Shown in pieces: positions 1-6,762 of a DNA stretch of 7,074 nt (its first letter is position 1; every line of letters begins with the position of its first letter). This DNA comes from Pseudomonadota bacterium (GTDB taxonomy: Bacteria > Pseudomonadota > Gammaproteobacteria > Steroidobacterales > Woeseiaceae). The notes under the pieces are model-generated. The model searched no databases. It was not told where the DNA came from and saw nothing but the letters and a program-made list of their open reading frames with translations. The DNA lies in NCBI GenBank assembly GCA_022565135.1, contig JADFKA010000091.1, positions 1 to 7,074 on the forward strand. Direction: 5' to 3'. Both the position numbers and the translations under genes were made by a program.

Positions 1-1
1 T

Positions 2-241
2 TTACATGCATGGGCAAACCTGGGCAAGATTTACGCCGAAGAAGGCTTGTACCGAGAAGCCATAAGAACCTACAAGCTCGTTATGACTGAGGCAAACGCA
101 TTGAATAGCGCCGGGTACGCAGCGATCGAAAATGGCGACCTCATGCAGGCGAAGCGCTACTTGACTGAAGCGATTCGGTTATCGCCGACCTATTTTCCAT
201 CTGCCGAAGACAACCTGTCATTACTGCAGGAACTTCAATGA
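2..241 (+). CDS. TPR-repeat protein, C-terminal fragment (5' end outside window)
   Basis: The frame is open from the window edge to a TGA at 239-241, so only the last 79 residues are seen. They read as two tetratricopeptide-type helix pairs. The first runs from 'AWANLGKIYAEEGLYREAI', with the usual W-LG-Y--G-Y-EA spacing. The second runs from 'SAGYAAIENGDLMQAKRYL' to 'AIRLSP', with the A/G-x(3)-G-x(2)-A pattern and a closing Pro. TPRs are protein-binding scaffolds, so no enzymatic role can be read from this piece. A TTG at 47 could serve as a start, but the repeat pattern continues upstream of it, which argues for a longer gene. The next gene begins 13 bases after the stop and its ribosome-binding site starts on the last base of this stop codon, so the two are probably co-transcribed. 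The TPR call is good; the role is unknown. Confidence 0.75.
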   Translation, partial: LHAWANLGKIYAEEGLYREAIRTYKLVMTEANALNSAGYAAIENGDLMQAKRYLTEAIRLSPTYFPSAEDNLSLLQELQ

Positions 242-246
242 GGTGA
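241..246 (+). promoter_or_regulatory. Ribosome-binding site that sets the start of the 255-797 gene
   Basis: AGGTGA lies 8 bases before the ATG at 255, which is ideal spacing. The frame also offers a GTG at 243, but that codon lies inside this motif and has only a weak purine stretch before it. ATG 255 is therefore the better start. Confidence 0.65.
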
Positions 247-254
247 AGTACGTC

Positions 255-797
255 ATGTTGCACAAGCTGATTCTATTTGGCCTCTTCTGTATCAACACCG
301 CAGTTCTCGCTGACGCAAACGATGGTGAGTATCTCGGCTTCAAGCTGGGCGAGAAGTTCGCAGTGCCACCAGGGGCCGTTGGCATGAATCATGTAATGGG
401 TGCAATGATTTATACCGTGAATCCCGGTCAACACCCTCACCATATCGATTCGATCAGCATCTTCGTATCACCTGAGAGTTCGATTGTCGGCAGTATTTTC
501 GGCGAATGGTATTTTTCGAAGCCAAGAGCCGCGGAAGTTTTCGCGAATCGCTATTTATCCAACCTGGAAATGAAATACAGTCATTGGGTTCACCGAGGAC
601 ATTCGTTAACTTATGGCGATTATCAATTGTGGGTGGAAATTGAAGAAAAGCCGCTAATAGTTGATGACTGGCCTTCGGACAAAAATTCCCGTGTGGCTAT
701 CGGGCTTATCTATGCACGCGACTCCCTGGGTCGAAACGAATGGATGGCCTTGATCAACAGCGAAATTGGCAAAATTGAGTTTGCGGCAAGCGATTAA
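255..797 (+). CDS. Small exported protein of unknown function
   Basis: The product is 180 residues from ATG 255. An upstream GTG at 243 would add four residues but overlaps the ribosome-binding site. The N-terminus is a typical Sec signal peptide: a basic residue at position 4, a hydrophobic core, and a likely signal peptidase I cut after 'AVLA' (residue 19). There is no lipobox. The mature part of about 160 residues has no further membrane helix and mixes polar and aromatic residues, starting 'DANDGEYLGFKLGEKF'. I do not recognise a family. A periplasmic location is inferred from the signal peptide. It follows the TPR gene by 13 bases, so a shared transcript is likely. Its stop lies 18 bases from the stop of the convergent TolB-like/TPR gene, and no terminator hairpin is visible between them. 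Confidence 0.75.
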   Translation: MLHKLILFGLFCINTAVLADANDGEYLGFKLGEKFAVPPGAVGMNHVMGAMIYTVNPGQHPHHIDSISIFVSPESSIVGSIFGEWYFSKPRAAEVFANRYLSNLEMKYSHWVHRGHSLTYGDYQLWVEIEEKPLIVDDWPSDKNSRVAIGLIYARDSLGRNEWMALINSEIGKIEFAASD

Positions 798-815
798 GAT
801 CAGGACCTGCCAAGA

Positions 816-2654
816 TTATTCGCAGACCCATTCACCGCTAACTTTTTCACAGAAATCCGGCGGGCCACGATTTTCCCACAACTCGACGATACCCATGGAT
901 TCGGCGACTGCTAGATACTTCGGATGCGCCGTAAAACCCTGGTGCCAGAATACGGTGCCAGAATACACAAGCAGCTCGGCCTCCGACCATTCTGCATCGT
1001 TGATCTCATGTTCAAGAATGAGTTCGTAGTATCGATCAAGGAATCCGAAAAACACGTACCACTGCTTCAGACTCAAGCGCATATTATAGGCACTCACGAC
1101 TGGCATGGACGCGACAATATCGGGAATGCGGCGATCCAGGTGTGCCTGACCTGTAACCGGATCACGGGCGCCGGTCACCAGGTCCCTGACCCAGTCGCTG
1201 GCCAACCCATTTTGCTTCATAGAGGCCTCGAAGTTGGCGATTGCAATGTCGTCTCGCCCATTCACTAAATTTTCAGTGCCCGTAACCCACTTCGACACGG
1301 TGCTGCCCAGCTGGTCGGCGACTTCTATCGCGGCAGCGGCTTCGCCATACCGCCCAAGCACATAGAGCGCATCGCTCAAAGTATGGTGCGCTTGCGGCAT
1401 CAGCGGTTCGAGCTCGACATATCGCTCAGCAAGACTAAGGGATTCCTCAAAATATCCAGCCCCCATTGTGTACCAGAACAATGTGTCCAGAAGCGCCGGA
1501 TTACCCGGTTGATCATGCACGGCCTGCTCGAGCGCTTCTGTCGCGCCCCGGTAGGTTAATGTTTCGATATTTGCTACTTCGTACATCGCTCGCGCGAGCA
1601 CAAGATTCGGGTCAATGGCGAGCGCCCTGGCGGCAGTCTCGTAGGTGCGCCGTTGTCCGCCTACCACATCGACAAACCATCCGGCCTCATACCACTGGAT
1701 ATAAGCCAGATATTCGAAGGCTTCTGCGAAGTCCGGATCGAGCTCGACGGCTTGCCGCAAGAACGCGTCAGCGTCATACCACTCGGTAGAATTAAATGCA
1801 GCCCTGCCTTTGAGAAACAGCGCGTAGGCCTCTGAGTTCTCGGTAGGACGCCCGCGCTTAGGAGCCGCGCCGACATGTATTTGCAGTGCGCGTAAAATTT
1901 CGGCCGCCACATCGTCTTGCACAGCGAAGATATCTGTGAGGGTTCGGTCATAGGTTTCGGACCATAGATGCGCGCCATCGGAGACATCGATCAGTTGCGC
2001 CGTGATACGCACACGATCACCCGACTTGCGAACCGATCCTTCTAGCACCGTGCTCACATCGAGAGCCTGGCCGATGTCGCGCAGATCCACGTCCTTGCCC
2101 TTGAATGCGAACGACGAAGTCCGACCAATCACCTTCAGATCCGGAACTTTTGCGAGCAGATTCAGAATTTCTTCGGACAGTCCATCCGAGAAATAGTCCT
2201 GCTCCGGATCCGACGACATATTGACGAAGGGCAGCACGGCGATCGACTTCCGAATGTCGGTGGCGACAATTTCTCTAATCGATTCGGTCGGCGTACTCAG
2301 GTCCGGGACCAGCACATACTTGTCTGCGGCGAAGAAAATCAATGCGGCCGCGAGTACGCCGATAATAATGAAATCCAGCTTCCGCCCGGTTATGTGGGTG
2401 ACTGACTCGGAGCGATCAACATGCTTTTCCTTTTTTAATCCCTCGGGTGTGAGCTCGAAGGCCCAGGCAAAGAACATCGCCAGCGGGAAACCAATCAAAA
2501 TAATGAGAAGCACAAATCTTTCGGTCCACGTGGGCAAACCCAACAACGGAATCAGAATATTTGCCAGCTGCAGAATCAGCTAGCTGGCGATCACATACGC
2601 AATCGCTACGCGCACAACATTGCGTCGTTTCAGTTCTCCCCAAACTGTGGCCAT
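816..2654 (-). CDS. TolB-like/TPR inner-membrane protein gene with an in-frame amber codon (possible pseudogene)
   Basis: Read from ATG 2654 the frame has 612 codons and one internal stop, TAG at codon 25. It begins 'MATVWGELKRRNVVRVAIAY', the usual opening of the COG5616-type family (TolB-like domain plus TPRs). Predicted parts in full-length numbering: membrane helix 1 at about 14-36, containing the amber; helix 2 at about 47-66, followed by the family signature ELTPEG (67-72); helix 3 at about 95-110; a TolB-like domain at about 137-257, opening SIAVLPF with 'YFSDGLSEEI'; and TPR-type helices at about 274-460. The C-terminus ends 'PPDFCEKVSGEWVCE'. Relatives are thought to act as envelope scaffolds; the function is not established. 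AGGA lies six bases before ATG 2654, supporting that start. A possible -10 (TAGAAT, 2692-2697) has no good -35. Without readthrough, only a restart such as TTG 2546 (codon 37, 576 residues) would make most of the protein, without helix 1. No other stop or frameshift is seen. Confidence 0.85.
2580..2582 (-). other. In-frame amber codon (TAG) in membrane helix 1
   Basis: This is codon 25 counted from ATG 2654, in the context A-S-stop-L-I-L-Q. From memory, relatives carry Trp here, as in 'A(S/A)WL(I/L)(L/M)Q', so one TGG-to-TAG change explains it. The flanking codons on both sides still match the family, so the mutation is recent, a sequence error, or tolerated. Confidence 0.85.
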
Positions 2655-2658
2655 ACAT

Positions 2659-2664
2659 CTTCCT
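2659..2664 (-). promoter_or_regulatory. Ribosome-binding site for the TolB-like/TPR gene
   Basis: On the minus strand AGGAAG precedes ATG 2654, with its AGGA core six bases upstream of the start. It supports ATG 2654 as the original start and not the TTG at 2546, which lies inside the membrane-helix region. Confidence 0.55.
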
Positions 2665-2732
2665 GTGCGTTAGGTACTGGCGTCGCCAACAATTCTACAC
2701 GAAGTGCCATTCCGACTTTTACGATTTACTAC

Positions 2733-2846
2733 GTGGTGCAACAGACACCGGGCAAGTTGGCAGTACAACAGTCCACTGGTGAAAGCATCACAGTCCTGAT
2801 TCTCGGCATGATCGTAGCGTTCCTCAACAAGGCTCCCGAAGCATAG
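2733..2846 (+). other. Possible short ORF or gene remnant, unrecognised
   Basis: The + strand frame ending at TAG 2844-2846 reads like protein in its last 37-46 codons: 'VVQQTPGKLAVQQSTGES', then a hydrophobic stretch ITVLILGMIVAFL, then NKAPEA. It uses ordinary coding-type codons and could start at GTG 2733 or 2736. There is no clear ribosome-binding site. It lies mostly in the 195-base gap between the TolB-like/TPR and transporter genes. I do not recognise it. It may be a small membrane protein, a relic of a gene's 3' end, or chance. Confidence 0.25.
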
Positions 2847-2849
2847 GCT

Positions 2850-4253
2850 TCAGTAGAATCCGACAGCCTCGCCGATATGGATTGACAGAATCAGGAACAC
2901 GATCGCGAGCGCAAAGATCTTCAGCAGCAGCGGACCTACAAAACGTACCCAGGCCGTGTAAGGGACCTTGCCAAGCGCAAGCGCGCCCATGACAAGTGCG
3001 CTCGTTGGCACGATCATGTTCGTGAACCCGTCACCGAACTGGTAGGCGAGCACTGCGGTCTGTTGCGGAACATCGGTCAATGTTGCCAGCGGTGACATGA
3101 TCGGCATCGTGACGAAGGCCTGGCCGCTGCCGGATGGGATAAAGAAGTTGCAGATCGTCTGCACGGCGAGCATGCCGACTGCCGCAGCGTCTGCCGGCAA
3201 ACCTTCGAGAACGCTCGCGATCCCGTAAATGATCGAATCGATAATCTGGCCATCGGACAACACGACTTCGATCGTGCGTGCAAAGCCAACGATCAGTGCA
3301 GCAGCCGTCATCCCTGCCGCGCCCTTGAGAAACGCCTGACTGGTTTCGCCCGCCGGAATTCTCGCGATCAATGCAGTGACAATCCCGATAGCAAGAAATA
3401 TTGCGTTAAGTTCCCCGATATACCATCCGTAGTCCTTGGCACCGATGACAAATCCAACAATACCGCCAATGAAAACAAACAGAATGGCAATACGCCGGCC
3501 CGTCAATTTGATGTCATCGGGCGCTTCGAAACCGGTGCTGTAGTCAATATGCGCAACAAAGCTCGTCGACGGGTCTCTTTGCACGCGTATCGCATAGCGA
3601 TACAAGTGATGAAATGCTATGCCGAGAAAAGCTACCATCATGACCAGGCGCACACCTGACCCCGACATCAGCGGCACACCCGCGATGTTTTGCGCAATGA
3701 TGACGCCGAACGGGTTGGTACCGGCACATGCCCAACCGATGCCGTAAGGCACCCAGACCATGCCCATCGCAACGATGGCGTCCATGCGCATGGCGAGACT
3801 CATCGTGACAATGATCGGTACCAACGGGACGTATTCTTCCCCCATGCCGATCGTGTAGGCACCGAGACTGAATATGACGAGACAGCCTGCGATCAGTATC
3901 CACGGGCTCTTGCCCAGCCGTGCAACCGCACCATGCAATGCGGCATCGATTGCCCCGCTTTTGCGCAAGATCGCAATCACACCACCGACGAGGAAAATCA
4001 GGAAAATAATATCCTGTGCCGCTTCCAGGCCCTTTGGAATTGCGACGAGAAAATGCCAGGGAGCGATCGTGACTTCATCTTCGGCGCTCAGGCTGCCATA
4101 GGTGCCGCTGACCACCATCGTCCGGTCCGGATTTTCGGGGTACGGCTGCCGTTCAAACTCGCCGTGTGGAATGACGTACGACAAAAGTTGCGCAACAACG
4201 ATGAAAGAGAAGATCAGGACTAACGAGTCAATGTTCCATGAGCGCTTGGTCAT
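2850..4253 (-). CDS. DcuC/YfcC-family integral membrane transporter
   Basis: The protein has 467 residues, the normal length for the YfcC branch of the DcuC (C4-dicarboxylate carrier, PF03606) family. It is very hydrophobic, with about 10-12 membrane segments and the first at about residues 9-28. Family motifs are present in both halves: GMGEEYVPLVP (136-146), TNPFGVIIAQNIAG (179-192), NFFIPSGSGQA (369-379) and QFGDGFTNMIVPTSA (405-419). The paired polar loops 'TNPF' and 'PSGSGQ' probably lie in the transport path; this is inferred from conservation. Members are annotated as C4-dicarboxylate or basic amino acid carriers, and the substrate cannot be read from sequence, so I give no symbol. The start at ATG 4253 is supported by GGAG (4260-4263) six bases upstream. 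No neighbour suggests a substrate. It appears to be transcribed alone, with a 45-base inverted repeat in its upstream region. No frameshift or truncation is seen. Confidence 0.88.
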   Translation of the reverse strand: MTKRSWNIDSLVLIFSFIVVAQLLSYVIPHGEFERQPYPENPDRTMVVSGTYGSLSAEDEVTIAPWHFLVAIPKGLEAAQDIIFLIFLVGGVIAILRKSGAIDAALHGAVARLGKSPWILIAGCLVIFSLGAYTIGMGEEYVPLVPIIVTMSLAMRMDAIVAMGMVWVPYGIGWACAGTNPFGVIIAQNIAGVPLMSGSGVRLVMMVAFLGIAFHHLYRYAIRVQRDPSTSFVAHIDYSTGFEAPDDIKLTGRRIAILFVFIGGIVGFVIGAKDYGWYIGELNAIFLAIGIVTALIARIPAGETSQAFLKGAAGMTAAALIVGFARTIEVVLSDGQIIDSIIYGIASVLEGLPADAAAVGMLAVQTICNFFIPSGSGQAFVTMPIMSPLATLTDVPQQTAVLAYQFGDGFTNMIVPTSALVMGALALGKVPYTAWVRFVGPLLLKIFALAIVFLILSIHIGEAVGFY

Positions 4254-4289
4254 GGTTAGCTCCGTTTTTTTATTCTGTCTGTGATCGTG

Positions 4290-4334
4290 GCGGACAGTTT
4301 ACTGATTTACGCAGCAATTGAGTAAATTGTCCGC
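4290..4334. repeat. 45-base inverted repeat upstream of the transporter gene
   Basis: The left arm GCGGACAGTTTACT (4290-4303) and right arm AGTAAATTGTCCGC (4321-4334) are complementary at 13 of 14 positions, separated by 17 bases. No T-run follows on either strand, so it does not look like an intrinsic terminator. It lies 37 bases upstream of ATG 4253. It could be an operator for a dimeric regulator or a hairpin in the transporter mRNA leader. Confidence 0.7.
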
Positions 4335-4337
4335 GAT

Positions 4338-4370
4338 AAAAAAGCCGACAGCGCATGGCGCTGCCGGCTT
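4338..4370 (-). terminator. Intrinsic terminator of the 4400-4711 gene
   Basis: On the minus strand AAGCCG-G-CAGCGC pairs with GCGCTG-T-CGGCTT around a three-base loop, giving 12 pairs with one G/T opposition, followed by a run of six T (4343-4338). It starts 29 bases after the stop of the small exported protein gene, on the same strand. It separates that gene from the transporter. Confidence 0.85.
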
Positions 4371-4399
4371 ATTCTGCATAATCGCAATGCTCGAGGCGA

Positions 4400-4711
4400 C
4401 TAGTTGCCGCGATTCTTGCGCTTGTCCGAACGCTTGACGATGCGATCGCCTTTGCGATCAAGACGTCTGTCAATACGATCACCTTTGCGATCCAGCCGTT
4501 CGGCCAGACGATCCCGACCTGCGTCGGCTGCCCGATCTGACTTGCGATCAAGATGCCGATCGATACGATCACTCCGCGCGTCCAGGCGTTCTTCACTATG
4601 CTCGCGACGATGATCAGCCCGATCCTCGCTGCCGTCACCGGGATCTGCCCAAACGGCACCACCGATAACCAACAAGACGACCGAGACAACTACTGCTTTC
4701 CTGATATCCAT
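4400..4711 (-). CDS. Small exported Arg/Asp-rich protein with 11-residue repeats
   Basis: The product is 103 residues from ATG 4711. A TTG at 4717 is in frame, but the GGAG at 4719-4722 is only one base from it and a proper seven from ATG 4711. Residues 1-22 form a signal peptide (KAVVVSVVLLVIGG core, likely cut after 'AVWA'). The mature 81 residues consist mostly of Arg, Asp, Lys, Glu, Leu and Ile. An 11-residue unit repeats: LDARSDRIDRH (43-53), a degenerate stretch (54-72), LDRKGDRIDRR (73-83) and LDRKGDRIVKR (84-94). Leu and Ile recur as in a hendecad, which suggests one long, highly charged helix or coiled coil. The DNA shows the same 33-base period, for example CCTTTGCGATC at 4449 and 4482. 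I have seen similar short proteins in proteobacteria but know no function. It has its own terminator. A weak promoter (TTGATG 4829-4834, CATAAT 4804-4809, spacer 19) is possible. Confidence 0.75.
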   Translation of the reverse strand: MDIRKAVVVSVVLLVIGGAVWADPGDGSEDRADHRREHSEERLDARSDRIDRHLDRKSDRAADAGRDRLAERLDRKGDRIDRRLDRKGDRIVKRSDKRKNRGN

Positions 4712-4718
4712 TTCCAAT

Positions 4719-4722
4719 CTCC
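4719..4722 (-). promoter_or_regulatory. Ribosome-binding site that sets the start of the Arg/Asp-rich protein
   Basis: GGAG on the minus strand lies seven bases before ATG 4711 and only one base from the alternative TTG at 4717. It therefore selects the ATG. Confidence 0.6.
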
Positions 4723-4723
4723 G

Positions 4724-4737
4724 TTGTATCCATACAA
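4724..4737. repeat. 14-base palindrome just upstream of the Arg/Asp-rich protein
   Basis: TTGTAT-CC-ATACAA is a perfect inverted repeat with a two-base centre, ending two bases before the GGAG ribosome-binding site. A related half, GTTACAAC (4753-4760), lies about 15 bases further upstream. This could be an operator or a small structure near the translation start. It may also be chance, as the site is AT-rich and short. Confidence 0.4.
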
Positions 4738-4830
4738 ATTGCTTAATTACCCGTTACAACGCAGCCGCCGCCATCCGGTTGACCGGCGGTGTGAATGTGC
4801 AAGATTATGTCTAAATGATTGCGATGAACA

Positions 4831-6762
4831 TCAATTACGTGCGCTATCGATGTCAACGACGGCCGACCTGCGATTGAGACTTTGCGTCTCTTCGATCCCC
4901 GCGCACCAACGTTGAAATTCATCCGGTGGCATTGGCTTGGCAATGAAGTAACCCTGGACGAGTTCGCATTTCAGTTGCCGTAAGATAGCGTACTGCTTGC
5001 TCGTCTCGACACCTTCGGCCACAACGTCCAGTTCCAGGACCCTCGCCAACGCAATGATCGCCTGAACGACACGAGCATTGGTATCGGATTTGGTTAGATT
5101 GGCTATGAAGGATCGATCGATCTTCAGCGTCTGCACAGGCAATTCAGCAAGGTAGCTCAGCGACGAATAACCCGTACCGAAATCGTCGATGTGAATGCCA
5201 ATACCATAGGCGTTCAGATCGTTAAGTACCGGGCGCGCGATCTCCAGATCCTCGAGCAATGCGGTTTCAGTCAGCTCGAGGTTAATAAGTTTTCGATCTA
5301 CATTCTCGCTTTGTAGAATCTGCTTTATCAGCTTGACCAGATCGGTGTTGCGCAGCTGGTGTGCCGACAAATTTACGCTAATAGGAACATCCCACGCACC
5401 TTCAGACTGCCACGCTGCAATGTTCCTACAGACATCGCGAAGAATGGTTTCAAACAACCTGTCCGAAATACCCATCTCTTCGCTTAGCGGTACGAAATCC
5501 GCTGGTGATACGATGCGTCCATCTGGACGAATCCAGCGCGCCAGGGCTTCGACGCCGGCTAGTTTGCTGGTTATCGTGCTTTGTTGAGGCTGGTAGAATG
5601 CCGTAATCTGCCCGTCCTCCAGCGCATTACGAAATTCGCCTTCCAGGTCAAACCTGTGTTGCGCACGAAACTGCATCTCACTGTTGTAATACGTAATCGC
5701 GTGCTGAGGACTGCGCATTGAACGATGCAACGCCGCTTCTGCACAACGAAATATCGATTTCGCATCGCAACCATTCGTAGGATGCGCGGCAACACCGATG
5801 CTGGTCTTAAGGAATATGTCCCTGCCATCGATCAGGAACGACTCTTCCACGACCCGCTTCACTTGCTCGCTCACTTCTTTCATCACCCTATCGTTTTCGA
5901 TGCCCGGCAATAGCACAGCAAATTCGTCGGCGCCAAATCGTCCGACAACTGCGCGAAAATCCCCTTTCTCTTCACAAAACGTTCGACTCAGGCGATTGCC
6001 GATTGAACGCAATAATTCCGTGCCTGAATCGTAACCCATCGTCTCATTAAGGAAACTGAAACGGTCGATATCGAGCAGCACAACGACAGCATTACCGACG
6101 CTGTGTTCGGCATCGTCGATCAACGCCTGCAATTCATCAAGCAGCATTAGCTGGTTCGGCAGCCGCGTTACTGGATCGTAGTAGGCCAGTCTGTGCAGCT
6201 CGGCGGTACGTTCATCCACGCGACGTTCGAGATCGTTGTTCACGCGGCGCAACTCCATATCGGAGTGCCACTTGCCACACAGGGCCGCTGCTAGCTGCCG
6301 ACACTCAATGGCGTGAAACGGTTTCTTAAAGAAAAAGACTTTGTCTGCCGGCGGAATTTGAACGTGCAGATTGTCGATCCTGGCGCCTGTCGACCCCGAG
6401 ACAATCACTATGTTTACATCGGGATCGATTGTGCGAATTTTCTTGGCGGCCTCAATGCCATCTATCCCAGGCGGCATTCGGATGTCCAGAAATACGATTG
6501 CGAACGGTAGTTGATTCTTGACCGCATCTTCTACCGCTGCGACGGCAGCAGCACCCTGCTCTCTCGCCTGGACGTTAAACCTAACTGTTCCCTTCTCATC
6601 GGTATCCTCTCCGAACAGCACCTTCTCAAGATCTGCTAATGTCGAGGTGGCACAGTCAGGTTCGTAGTCTTCACCCAGGCAGCGCAAATATTCGTCGATC
6701 AACATTGCATCGTCGTCGACCACGAGGATGCGGTTGGTCGATTTTTCGAATGGATTAATCAT
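4831..6762 (-). CDS. REC-GGDEF-EAL response regulator, probable cyclic-di-GMP phosphodiesterase
   Basis: The protein has 643 residues with no signal peptide or membrane helix, so it is cytoplasmic. A receiver domain (about 10-160) has acidic D16/D17, phospho-acceptor D93 (LDIRMPP), S122 and K147 (KKP). A short helical linker (about 168-190) leads to a GGDEF domain (about 193-355) whose motif reads GADEF (277-281), with no RxxD inhibitory site (the four positions are DFRA, 268-271). The EAL domain (about 370-620) keeps all expected catalytic residues: EAL 405-407, N464, E496 and E499 (ELTE), D526/D527, K547, E583 and Q603. Hydrolysis of cyclic-di-GMP to pGpG controlled by phosphorylation is the likely job, and the GGDEF domain may act as a regulatory GTP-binding module. 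Its ATG overlaps the previous gene's stop (ATGATTAA), and no good ribosome-binding site precedes it, so translation is probably coupled. Confidence 0.92.
   Translation of the reverse strand: MINPFEKSTNRILVVDDDAMLIDEYLRCLGEDYEPDCATSTLADLEKVLFGEDTDEKGTVRFNVQAREQGAAAVAAVEDAVKNQLPFAIVFLDIRMPPGIDGIEAAKKIRTIDPDVNIVIVSGSTGARIDNLHVQIPPADKVFFFKKPFHAIECRQLAAALCGKWHSDMELRRVNNDLERRVDERTAELHRLAYYDPVTRLPNQLMLLDELQALIDDAEHSVGNAVVVLLDIDRFSFLNETMGYDSGTELLRSIGNRLSRTFCEEKGDFRAVVGRFGADEFAVLLPGIENDRVMKEVSEQVKRVVEESFLIDGRDIFLKTSIGVAAHPTNGCDAKSIFRCAEAALHRSMRSPQHAITYYNSEMQFRAQHRFDLEGEFRNALEDGQITAFYQPQQSTITSKLAGVEALARWIRPDGRIVSPADFVPLSEEMGISDRLFETILRDVCRNIAAWQSEGAWDVPISVNLSAHQLRNTDLVKLIKQILQSENVDRKLINLELTETALLEDLEIARPVLNDLNAYGIGIHIDDFGTGYSSLSYLAELPVQTLKIDRSFIANLTKSDTNARVVQAIIALARVLELDVVAEGVETSKQYAILRQLKCELVQGYFIAKPMPPDEFQRWCAGIEETQSLNRRSAVVDIDSARN

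Noticed and set aside
2416..2658. 80-codon minus-strand frame starting at ATG 2658
   Set aside because: It overlaps the start of the TolB-like/TPR gene in another frame, is Cys-rich and has no recognisable domain. The in-frame ATG 2654 has the better ribosome-binding site spacing and family match.
2838..2852. GAAGC-ATAG-GCTTC hairpin as transporter terminator
   Set aside because: It has only five pairs, no T-run and overlaps the transporter stop codon region.
3544..4223. Long open frames inside the transporter gene on both strands
   Set aside because: They translate to His/Arg/Cys-rich sequence without family motifs, while the 2850-4253 frame carries all the transporter motifs.
4369..4689. 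Overlapping open frames on both strands across the Arg/Asp-rich gene (also + strand 4404-4613)
   Set aside because: They arise from the 33-base repeat keeping several frames open. Only the 4400-4711 frame has a signal peptide, a placed ribosome-binding site and a terminator.
4766..4790. GC-rich hairpin after the REC-GGDEF-EAL gene as an intrinsic terminator
   Set aside because: The stem is short or bulged (CCGG-TTGA-CCGG core) and no T-run follows on the minus strand.
4818..4835. FNR/ANR-like box (TTGAT-GTTC-ATCGC, minus strand)
   Set aside because: The right half departs from ATCAA at two positions, and the site overlaps the end of the REC-GGDEF-EAL gene.
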